NCBI RefSeq assembly: GCF_900099805.1
Contig: NZ_FNDR01000011.1
Coordinates: 62,001-126,000, forward strand
DNA length: 64,000 nucleotides
Reading direction: 5' to 3'
Origin: Variovorax sp. OV700
GTDB lineage: Bacteria > Pseudomonadota > Gammaproteobacteria > Burkholderiales > Burkholderiaceae_C
Part shown: piece by piece, positions 41,685-48,880 of the stretch
Layout of the letters: the number at the start of each line of letters is the position of its first letter
Position numbering within the stretch: position 1 is the first letter of the stretch
The notes under the pieces: model-generated
The model's input: only the letters and a program-made list of their open reading frames with translations
What the model was told of the DNA's origin: nothing
Database searches by the model: none
Program-made: the position numbers and the translations under genes

Positions 41685-42644
41685 TCAGCCTTCCAGCGCC
41701 TTCCACATCTCGATGTCCCGCTCCGCCGTCCACACGCGCGGATCGGCGTGGCCCGAGGCTTCGTCATATGCGCGGCTCACATCGAACGGCATGCAGTGGT
41801 CGAAGATCACCCACTGGCTGTACTTGGGCTTGAGCTTGGCGTAGGTGTCCTTGTAGACGGTGTTCAGGTCGCGGCCGGCCTTCACGCCCTCTTGCACGCT
41901 GGCGTACACGTCGGAGATGAAGTTGCGCGTGCCCGTCAGACCCTCGGCCACTTCGGCCGGTGTGGTGAGCGCGGCGCCACGGCCCGGCACCAGCGCGGCC
42001 GGCTTGAGCGCGGCGATGTTGTCCAGCGTTTGCGGCCAGTCCTGGAAGTAGGCATCGCCTGCATACGGCGTGGCGCCGAATTCGACCAGGTCGCCCGACA
42101 GCAGCGTGCGCTCCTCGGGCAGCCAAACCACCGTGTCGCCCTTGGTGTGGCCGCGGCCCAGCTGGATCAGCTGCACCTCGAGCTTGCCCAGCCACAGCGT
42201 CATCCTGCCGGTGAAGGTCATGGTGGGCCAGGTCAGGCCCGGCGGCACCGTCTCGACGTTCTGGAACAGGCGCGGAAAGCGGCCGATCTCGCTGGCCTTG
42301 TCCTGCTCGCCGCGCTCCACGATCAGGTCGCGCGTGTCCTGGCTGGCAAGGATGTGCTCGGCCCCGTAGCCGGCCGCGCCCAGCACGCGCACTGCGTGGT
42401 AGTGCGTGAGCACCACGTACTTGATGGGCTTGTCGGTCACTTCGCGGATGCGGCGCACCACGTCGGCCGCCATGGCGGGCGTGGCCTGGGTGTCGGCCAC
42501 CAGCACGCAATCGTCACCGATCACGATGCCGGTGTTGGGATCGCCCTCGGCGGTGTAGGCCCAGGCGTGCTCGGAGATCTGGCTGAAGGTGATCTTCTTC
42601 TCTTCCAGGTCGGCCTGGCTGGCGAACTTCTTGGCTTGGCTCAT
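41685..42644 (-). CDS. MBL-fold metallo-hydrolase with degenerate metal motif
   Basis: The 319-residue protein has the metallo-beta-lactamase fold: THYHAVRVLGA (H81, H83), GRGHTKGDT as next His site, SGDLVEF as bridging Asp and a late His in FDHCMPFDVSRAY. The canonical HxHxDH is here HYHAVR, with V85 and R86 in place of Asp and His, so the second metal site looks broken. The role is unknown; position as first gene of the homogentisate operon suggests an accessory thioesterase or lactonase-like step. An IclR gene is divergent. Confidence 0.8.
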   Translation of the reverse strand: MSQAKKFASQADLEEKKITFSQISEHAWAYTAEGDPNTGIVIGDDCVLVADTQATPAMAADVVRRIREVTDKPIKYVVLTHYHAVRVLGAAGYGAEHILASQDTRDLIVERGEQDKASEIGRFPRLFQNVETVPPGLTWPTMTFTGRMTLWLGKLEVQLIQLGRGHTKGDTVVWLPEERTLLSGDLVEFGATPYAGDAYFQDWPQTLDNIAALKPAALVPGRGAALTTPAEVAEGLTGTRNFISDVYASVQEGVKAGRDLNTVYKDTYAKLKPKYSQWVIFDHCMPFDVSRAYDEASGHADPRVWTAERDIEMWKALEG

Positions 42645-42678
42645 TGGTCTGTCTCCGTCGAATGGTGGGTGAATTTTG

Positions 42679-42714
42679 ATTCGTCTAAAGCGAATGAATT
42701 CATGGTTAACGAAT
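42679..42714. promoter_or_regulatory. tandem candidate IclR operators in the homogentisate control region
   Basis: ATTCG-TCTAAAG-CGAAT (42679-42695) and ATTCA-TGGTTAA-CGAAT (42698-42714) are two inverted repeats of the same 5-7-5 form, 19 bp centre to centre. They sit in an AT-rich patch between the divergent MBL-fold and IclR genes. IclR-family dimers often bind such paired sites. The rest of 42645-42792 holds no other feature I can name. Confidence 0.5.
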
Positions 42715-42792
42715 TTTCGAAGTGTAAGCCCCAGATCGGTTAATGTCTAATCCCTTCTTCATGAACGAACAATCAGACGCCAAGGCGGGCCC

Positions 42793-43656
42793 ATGACAGC
42801 CAGTGACACCGACCGCGCCGCCCAGCGCGGCATCCAGAGCATCGAGGTGGGTGGCCAGCTGCTGCGCGCGCTGGTGCACCACGGCCGGCCGATGGCGCTG
42901 AAAGACCTGGCGCGGGAAGCCGACATGACGGCCGCCAAGGCCCATCCCTACATGGTGAGCTTCGGGCGGCTCGGCCTGATCGAGCAGGACCGCGCCAGCG
43001 GCCACTATCTGCTCGGCCCGCTGGCCTTGCAACTGGGGCTCATCAGCCTGCAGCAGGCCGACCCGGTGCACATTGCCACGCCGCTCATCGCCGAGGTGGC
43101 CCAGCGCATCGGCCACACGGTGGCGCTCGCGGTCTGGGGCGCGCGCGGCGCCACCATCGTTCGCACGGCCGAATCGCCTTCGCCGGTGCACGTGAACATG
43201 CGGCACGGCACGGTGTTCTCGCTCACGAACACGGCATCGGGCCGAATTTTTGCCGCTTACCTCGCCGCCGACACGGTCAGGCAGCTGCTCGACGCAGAGG
43301 GCCGGCGCGAGAAGCAGCGCAAGTCCGGCGAAGAGCCGCCTGAGGCCGGCATGCCGCCGCAACCACCCCTGCCAGCGTGGAGCGAGTTCGAGCGCCAGCT
43401 GCAGGAAGTGCGGCTGCACGGCATCAGCCGTTCCGAAGGCGAGGTGATCGAAGGTGTGAGCGCCATGGCCGCGCCGGTGTTCGACCACACGGGGGCCATC
43501 GTGCTGTCGGTCACGGCCATTGGGCCGGCGGCCATCTTCGATACCGCCTGGGACGGCGAAATCGCACGCGCGCTCAAGGCCTGCGCGGGCACGGTCTCCG
43601 GGCGGCTGGGCGCCGCGCCTGCCGGAAAAAACGGTTCCGGAAAATCGGGCCCCTGA
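42793..43656 (+). CDS. IclR-family regulator (HmgR-like)
   Basis: The 287-residue protein has an N-terminal winged helix-turn-helix (about residues 13-75, MALKDLAREADMTAAKAHPY) and a C-terminal effector domain. That domain is interrupted by a Lys/Glu/Pro-rich insertion near residues 174-195 (RREKQRKSGEEPPEAGMPP), unusual for the family. It is divergent from the homogentisate operon and is the likely regulator, in line with HmgR of pseudomonads being IclR type. Confidence 0.9.
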   Translation: MTASDTDRAAQRGIQSIEVGGQLLRALVHHGRPMALKDLAREADMTAAKAHPYMVSFGRLGLIEQDRASGHYLLGPLALQLGLISLQQADPVHIATPLIAEVAQRIGHTVALAVWGARGATIVRTAESPSPVHVNMRHGTVFSLTNTASGRIFAAYLAADTVRQLLDAEGRREKQRKSGEEPPEAGMPPQPPLPAWSEFERQLQEVRLHGISRSEGEVIEGVSAMAAPVFDHTGAIVLSVTAIGPAAIFDTAWDGEIARALKACAGTVSGRLGAAPAGKNGSGKSGP

Positions 43657-43695
43657 CCCCGGGCCCGTCCCGCGATTCGGGCGTCCCGATCCGGC

Positions 43696-43917
43696 TCAGC
43701 CTTTCTTGCCGCCCAGCAGCACCAGCGCGCCGCCCACCACGATGGCGGCCACACTCGCCCAGGCGGGGAAGTTGACCTGCTGCTTCTCCTTCACCGAGAA
43801 CTCCAACGGACCCAGCTTGGCCTGGTGTGTTTCCTTCGTGAAACTGAAGCCGCCGAGCCCGAGTCCCGCGATGCCTGCGACGACGAGCAGGATGCCGATG
43901 ATGCGTGTTGCGTTCAT
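43696..43917 (-). CDS. small two-helix membrane protein, function unknown
   Basis: The 73-residue protein has a hydrophobic N-terminal helix (MNATRIIGILLVVAGIAGLG), a 25-residue polar loop (FTKETHQAKLGPLEFSVKEK) and a second helix (WASVAAIVVGGALVLLGG) before GKKG. It resembles the DUF3185 group in layout. It is placed 49 nt downstream of the PqiC-like gene on the same strand, and may or may not belong to that transport operon. Confidence 0.7.
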   Translation of the reverse strand: MNATRIIGILLVVAGIAGLGLGGFSFTKETHQAKLGPLEFSVKEKQQVNFPAWASVAAIVVGGALVLLGGKKG

Positions 43918-43966
43918 GGTGGGTCTCCTCCAGTGATGAAAATTCGCCTTGCCTTGTGAGCCGAGC

Positions 43967-44650
43967 CTACGGCCGCGCCTGCTGGTCCACCCACTGCACG
44001 ACCTCGGCCACGGCCGCATCGGTGGCCGCGGCCAGTGCCTTGACGCCGCCGGGCGCGTTGGCGCTCGGCGCGGGATGCCGTACGGTGAAGGTCCGCTGGC
44101 CCACCACGCGGTCGCCGCCGCTGCCGCCGCGGATCAGCGTGGCGCGCAGCCGGACCAGGCCGACACTGCTGCCGGCCGACTCGAAATAGTGGCTGAACTC
44201 GTCGAGCGAGATGCGCAGCGTGTCGGGCACCTTGCCCTCGGCGCGCGCGATGGTCGCGCTTTCTTCCGGGCCGAGCACCGTGCGCCGTTCGGCGAGCGCA
44301 TCGCGCAGCCGCTGGCGCAGCAGCTGCGCCGGCGGCAGGCTCCAGCGCGACTGGCCGTAGGGACGCAGTTCGTTGGCATCGGCATAGCCGAGCCGGTAAA
44401 GAATCTGCGTGCCGTCGAGCCGGGTGTTGCTCTCGACCTCGGCCAAGGCCAGCGTGGGCAATGCGGCCGCGGGCGGCTGGGCGGCCGTGGCCGGTGGTGC
44501 GGCAATGCCGGGCCCGAAGTCGTACAGCGTGGCGCGCACCGGCTTGTCCGGCAGCGCGCCGCAGCCGGCGATCAGCAGCGCGAGGCCGGCGCCAACGAAG
44601 ACGGCGGCAAGCGGGCGGGGGTGAAGGGCATCGTTCTTCATGGTCATCAT
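43967..44650 (-). CDS. PqiC-like outer-membrane lipoprotein of an MCE transporter
   Basis: This lipoprotein of about 227 residues has a lipobox around LLIAGCGALPD. The ABC-type transport auxiliary domain (PqiC/DUF330) begins near TLYDFGPG and ends VVQWVDQQARP. PqiC-type proteins dock MCE tunnels at the outer membrane. Three clustered ATGs (44650, 44647, 44641) make the start uncertain. It is the last of four coupled genes: permease, ATPase, MCE protein, lipoprotein. Confidence 0.85.
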   Translation of the reverse strand: MMTMKNDALHPRPLAAVFVGAGLALLIAGCGALPDKPVRATLYDFGPGIAAPPATAAQPPAAALPTLALAEVESNTRLDGTQILYRLGYADANELRPYGQSRWSLPPAQLLRQRLRDALAERRTVLGPEESATIARAEGKVPDTLRISLDEFSHYFESAGSSVGLVRLRATLIRGGSGGDRVVGQRTFTVRHPAPSANAPGGVKALAAATDAAVAEVVQWVDQQARP

Positions 44651-44655
44651 CACCT

Positions 44656-45627
44656 TCAGGGGCGTGCCAGGGAATTGGTGGCCGGCGGCGCCGAGAAGCC
44701 AGGCTCGCCGGGCCCGGCGGCGGTGCCGCCGCTGCCGAACAGCAGCGATTGCGGGTTGTCGTTGATGCCGTCCGCTGCGCGGCCGAGCCGGCGCACTGCG
44801 CGGGAGGTGTCGTCGGCCACGCGGTTCACGCGCGGCAGCGTGGCGGCATTGAAGGAATCGACCGCCTGCGCCAGCGCCTTGGTGCCGTCGCTCAGCCGCT
44901 CGACCGGGCCGTCCGGCGCGTTCAATCGGCCCACGGTGGTGTTGAAGTTGTTGGCCACGCGCGAGACGTCGCCGGCCGCCTTCTTCACCGTGGTCATCGT
45001 CTCGGGAAGCGCTGCCAGCGCGGGGTTCAACCCGGTCTTCACCGTGTTGTCGAGCTGCTTGATGAGCGTGTTGGCGCTGGCCGAGGCCGCCGCAATGTTT
45101 TCGAGCGCGTCGGCCGTCCGCTTCTGGTTGTCGTCTCCCAGCAGCGTGTTGGCGCGCTTGGTCACTTCCTCGACCTGGTTGATGATCGATTCACCACGGT
45201 CCTGCAGCTGCGCCAGCATCGAAGGCTTGAGCGGAATGCGCGGCGGATCGTCGTTGTTGGGCTTGAGCACGACGTTCGATTCACCCTTGTCGTCCAGCGC
45301 GATGAAGGCCAGCCCGGTCACGCCCTGATAGCTCAGTGTGGCAAAGCTCGAGGTGGTGAGCGGCACGCGCTCGTCCACGGTGATGCGCACGCGCACGTTG
45401 CCCTTCACCTTGGGGTCGAAGTCGATCGACGTCACCTTGCCGACCGCAATGCCGCGGTAACGCACCATGGCCTGCGGCTGCAGGCCGCTGACCGCGTCGC
45501 GGGTGGAGAGTTCGTAGATGTTGCGCACGGTGTTGTCGCGCGTGAACCAGACCACCAGCCCCACGAGCACGGCGATGAGGCCGAGCACGAAGGCGCCGGC
45601 GGCGATGGCATGGGCTTTGTTTTCCAT
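44656..45627 (-). CDS. MlaD-like MCE-domain protein
   Basis: The 323-residue protein has one N-terminal membrane helix (about residues 8-28), one MCE domain (from NIYELSTRDAVSGLQPQAMVRYRGIAVG-like sequence, about 36-120) and a long helical C-terminal part. MCE hexamers form the periplasmic channel for phospholipid transport between membranes. The long helical tail resembles needle-like MCE proteins rather than short MlaD. It is encoded 14 nt after the ATPase gene. Confidence 0.9.
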   Translation of the reverse strand: MENKAHAIAAGAFVLGLIAVLVGLVVWFTRDNTVRNIYELSTRDAVSGLQPQAMVRYRGIAVGKVTSIDFDPKVKGNVRVRITVDERVPLTTSSFATLSYQGVTGLAFIALDDKGESNVVLKPNNDDPPRIPLKPSMLAQLQDRGESIINQVEEVTKRANTLLGDDNQKRTADALENIAAASASANTLIKQLDNTVKTGLNPALAALPETMTTVKKAAGDVSRVANNFNTTVGRLNAPDGPVERLSDGTKALAQAVDSFNAATLPRVNRVADDTSRAVRRLGRAADGINDNPQSLLFGSGGTAAGPGEPGFSAPPATNSLARP

Positions 45628-45641
45628 GATGTGGCTACCTT

Positions 45642-46466
45642 TCAGTGGCCCGCGCCGACGGGTGGCGGCGGGGCTTTGGCGGGTTTGTCATGCAGGGCCT
45701 CCAGGGCACGCTGGCCGCGCCCTCCCAGAAAATATTCGTGGATGAACGGATGCGGATACGTGATGACTTCGCGCGCCGATCCGCTGGTGATCACCTTGTG
45801 GTCGGCCAGCACCGCGATGCGGGTGCTCAGGTCGAACAGCGTGTCCAGGTCGTGCGTGACCATGACCACCGTCAGCCCCAGTTCGCGGTGCAGGCCGCGC
45901 AGCAGATCGCAGAAGCTGTCGGCGGATTCGGGGTCGAGGCCGGCCGTGGGTTCGTCGAGCAGCAGCAGCGGCGGGTCCATGATGAGCGCGCGCGCCAGCG
46001 CCACCCGCTTGATCATGCCGCCCGACAAGTCCGCCGGGCTCATGTTGGCATGCCGGGGCTGCAGGCCCACCATCTGCAGCTTGACCAGCGCCGCATTGCG
46101 GATCAGCTCGTCGGGCAGGAGCTTGAGCTCGCGCAGCGGAAAGGCAATGTTTTCGAGCACGCTGAAGGCCGAGAACAGCGCGCCGTGCTGGAACAGCATG
46201 CCCACGTTGGCCGCCCCCTTGGCGCTGAGCTCGCCGGGCGCACGGCCCAGCACCTCGACGATGCCCTTCGAGGGCTTTTCGAGCCCGAGGATCTGGCGCA
46301 GCAGCACCGTCTTGCCGGTGCCCGAGCCGCCGACCAGCGAGAGCACTTCTCCGCGCTCGATGTGCAGGTCGAGGTCGCGGTGAACGATGTTCTCGCCGTC
46401 GGCGTTCTTGAACACCGTCCAGAGTTTGCGGATGTCGACGACGACAGTGGTTGAGGATTCGGTCAT
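45642..46466 (-). CDS. MlaF-like ABC ATPase
   Basis: The 274-residue protein has Walker A GGSGTGKT, signature LSGGMIKRVALARAL, Walker B PPLLLLDEPTAGLDP and switch His in VMVTHDLDTLF. The GMIKR signature is typical of lipid-transport (Mla/Ttg2A) ATPases. The Pro-rich C-terminus (KAPPPPVGAGH) is unusual and could be a docking tail. It lies 61 nt downstream of the permease gene. Confidence 0.92.
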   Translation of the reverse strand: MTESSTTVVVDIRKLWTVFKNADGENIVHRDLDLHIERGEVLSLVGGSGTGKTVLLRQILGLEKPSKGIVEVLGRAPGELSAKGAANVGMLFQHGALFSAFSVLENIAFPLRELKLLPDELIRNAALVKLQMVGLQPRHANMSPADLSGGMIKRVALARALIMDPPLLLLDEPTAGLDPESADSFCDLLRGLHRELGLTVVMVTHDLDTLFDLSTRIAVLADHKVITSGSAREVITYPHPFIHEYFLGGRGQRALEALHDKPAKAPPPPVGAGH

Positions 46467-46527
46467 TCGAATACCTCCGCGCTTCGCACTGCGGTGCGAG
46501 CCTCCTTCGGAGCGGCCGGGCGGGGGC

Positions 46528-47694
46528 TCATGCCCGGAACCCCACGCCTTTGAACAGCACCGCGAACAGCGCGTCGACCAGGATCACCGCGGTGATAGAG
46601 GTCACGACCGACGAGGTGGTGCCGCGCCCCAAGCTTTCGGTGTTGGGCTTCACCTTCATGCCGAAGTAGCAGCCGATCAGCGCAATCAAAATGCCGAACA
46701 CCGCCGACTTCGCCAGCGCGAGCCAGAGGTTCGCGATCGGCACCGCGCGCGGCAGCGCCGACAGGAAGTACGAAGGCGAAATGTCGAGTGCGGCGTCGGC
46801 CGCGAACATGCCGCCCACGAGCGCCGCCATCGAAGTCCAGAGGCTGATCAGCGGCATGGCAATGGCCAGCGCCATCACGCGCGGCATCACCAGCCTGAAG
46901 CCATGCGGAATGCCCATCACGCGCATGGCGTCGAGCTCTTCGGTCACGCGCATCACGCCGATCTGGGCCGTGATGGCCGAGCCCGAGCGCCCCGCGATCA
47001 GCACTGCGGCAAGCACCGGCCCGAGCTCGCGGATCAGGGACAGCCCGAGGATGTTGACGACGAAGGCCTCGGCGCCGTACTGGCGCAGCTGCTGCGAGAT
47101 CAGGTAGGCCAGCACCACGCCAATCAACAGGCCGACAAGTGCCGTGATGTGCAGCGCCGTCGCGCCGAACTGATAAAGATGCCCAGAAAAATCCCGCCAG
47201 GGCGCGCGGTGCGGCGCGCGCACGAGCGTGAGGGCATCGAGCGCAAGCTGGCCGATCACCCCGACGAAATCGCGCATCATTTCCAGCGCGCGGGGACCGG
47301 TGTGCGAGAAATGCTTCAGGCGCTCGGCCAGCGTGGGCGGCGGCTCGTCGGGCGTGCCGACGGTGTACAGGGCCACCTGGTCGAGCACCGCCTTGTGCTG
47401 CGGCGACATCTCGAGCGTGGCAGGCCAGGCATGGCGCCAGTGCTCCCACAACAACTGCGCGCCGATGTGGTCGAGCTGCTCGATGGGACGCAGATCCCAG
47501 GCGCGGTCTTCAGCCGGAGGCGCGCCCGCCAGGTCCCTGGTAAGTGCCTGCCACGAAGGGCGCGACGACATGGCCAGCGTGGTCCAGCGGCCGCTGGCCA
47601 CGGTCCAGCGGCGGCCGTCCTCCTCGCGTTCTTCGACACGCGGCAACGCGCTGCCGGCGGCGGGTGCGTCGGCAGTCGAAGTTGCTAGGGACAT
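46528..47694 (-). CDS. MlaE-family permease with N-terminal STAS-like domain
   Basis: The 388-residue protein carries the MlaE permease domain from about residue 150 (YQFGATALHITALVGLLIGVV), with the family signature FVVNILGLSLIRELGPVLAA and VTEELDAMRVMGIP. E. coli MlaE has about 260 residues; the extra N-terminal 140 contain WDLRPIEQLDHIGAQLLW, which looks like an MlaB/STAS core. This is a natural fusion of regulator and permease. The start at 47694 (MSLATST) is preferred to 47748. Confidence 0.88.
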   Translation of the reverse strand: MSLATSTADAPAAGSALPRVEEREEDGRRWTVASGRWTTLAMSSRPSWQALTRDLAGAPPAEDRAWDLRPIEQLDHIGAQLLWEHWRHAWPATLEMSPQHKAVLDQVALYTVGTPDEPPPTLAERLKHFSHTGPRALEMMRDFVGVIGQLALDALTLVRAPHRAPWRDFSGHLYQFGATALHITALVGLLIGVVLAYLISQQLRQYGAEAFVVNILGLSLIRELGPVLAAVLIAGRSGSAITAQIGVMRVTEELDAMRVMGIPHGFRLVMPRVMALAIAMPLISLWTSMAALVGGMFAADAALDISPSYFLSALPRAVPIANLWLALAKSAVFGILIALIGCYFGMKVKPNTESLGRGTTSSVVTSITAVILVDALFAVLFKGVGFRA

Positions 47695-47842
47695 GATGCG
47701 GCGGTGCAGGGCGAAGTAAGAAAAAAGAGGCGGTCTCGATGGGCGCATCGTAACCGGATGAATCGGCTTTCCTCGTGCGTTGCGCCTCCGGTTTGCGTAG
47801 GGCGGAACGCCGTCCGATGGAACATTTGCGGCTTTTTTTCGG

Positions 47843-48748
47843 TCAGTGCCAGGCCCGTGCCAGCGCGTTCCATGCGCTCGCGATCACGGGCTCATTGCGC
47901 CGTGCCGCCAGCGAGACGAAGCGCAGCGCGCAGTCGAGCTGAACGCGGTCGGCCATCACGAGGCCGTGCGACTGGCTCTCGCGAATGGCGATCGAGTCGC
48001 GCAAGAGGCTCAGGCCCACGCCGGACTTCAGCAGGTCGAGCATCGAGGCTTCCTGATCCACCAGCGCCACCCGTCGCGGCGAGAGCCCGAGCGGGCCGAA
48101 CACCTTGTCCAGCAGCCGGTGATGCGCGGACTCCGGCGGCGTGGCGAGCCAAGGCAGCGCCGCCAGCGCCTTCCAGTCGCGGCCAAGCACCTGCGGGCCC
48201 CAGCCCGCGGGGGCGACCACGCGGTAGGTGAAGCGGGTGAGCGTGCGCGCCGCGAGCGGCGCTGGCGCGGCGGCATCGCCGTCATCCGCATCGAGGTGAA
48301 AGCCCACGTCGAGTTCGCCGCGCAGCACCTGCGCCAGCACAGTGCCGCTCATGCCGTGGCGCAGCTCGGTTTCGAGCTGCGGGGCCGACTCCACCAGTTC
48401 GCGCAGGAACACGCCAAGCCGGGTGAACTCCGGGTCGAGGATGGTGCCGATGCGCAGCGCCCCGCGCACCGTGCCCTGCAGGTTGCGTGCGGCCTGCTGC
48501 ATGTCTCCCACGGCCGCGAGCACGCGCTCGGCCTGTGGCAGCAATGCCGCGCCGTCGGCCGTGAGCGCGAGCCCATGCGGCGTGCGCGTGAAGAGCTGGA
48601 GCCCGGTTTCCTCGGCCAGGCGCTTGAGCTGCAGGCTCACCGCCGGCTGCGTGAGGTGCAGCCGCTCGGCCGCGCGCGACACGCTGCCTTCGCGCGCCGC
48701 GTGCACGAAGGCGCGCAAGATCTGGAGGTCCAAGCCGGCGGCAGTCAT
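47843..48748 (-). CDS. LysR-family transcriptional regulator
   Basis: The 301-residue protein has a winged helix-turn-helix in the first 60 residues (GSVSRAAERLHLTQPAVSLQLKRL) and a periplasmic-binding-like effector domain from about residue 90 (GALRIGTILDPEF). It is divergent from the GMC oxidoreductase gene, the classical layout for a LysR regulator and its target. The 148 nt between it and the MlaE-type gene hold only short, weak hairpins. Confidence 0.92.
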   Translation of the reverse strand: MTAAGLDLQILRAFVHAAREGSVSRAAERLHLTQPAVSLQLKRLAEETGLQLFTRTPHGLALTADGAALLPQAERVLAAVGDMQQAARNLQGTVRGALRIGTILDPEFTRLGVFLRELVESAPQLETELRHGMSGTVLAQVLRGELDVGFHLDADDGDAAAPAPLAARTLTRFTYRVVAPAGWGPQVLGRDWKALAALPWLATPPESAHHRLLDKVFGPLGLSPRRVALVDQEASMLDLLKSGVGLSLLRDSIAIRESQSHGLVMADRVQLDCALRFVSLAARRNEPVIASAWNALARAWH

Positions 48749-48763
48749 ATAAGACCAATTTAT
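48749..48763. promoter_or_regulatory. candidate LysR box
   Basis: ATAAGACCAATTTAT has inverted ends (ATAA/TTAT) and contains T-N11-A (48750 to 48762), the minimal LysR recognition pattern. It directly abuts the regulator start codon, so binding would repress its own gene while activating the divergent oxidoreductase gene. Single short motif, weak evidence. Confidence 0.35.
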
Positions 48764-48880
48764 AAACTACTTGCGCCGAAATCATTGGCTTTTTAAGCGT
48801 GGCCTGGTGAAACTTCGGCCTGGGGCGCCTCATGGCGCCATGAGTATCAAAAATATCGTCCTCGGAGACAAGCAGCCGCC

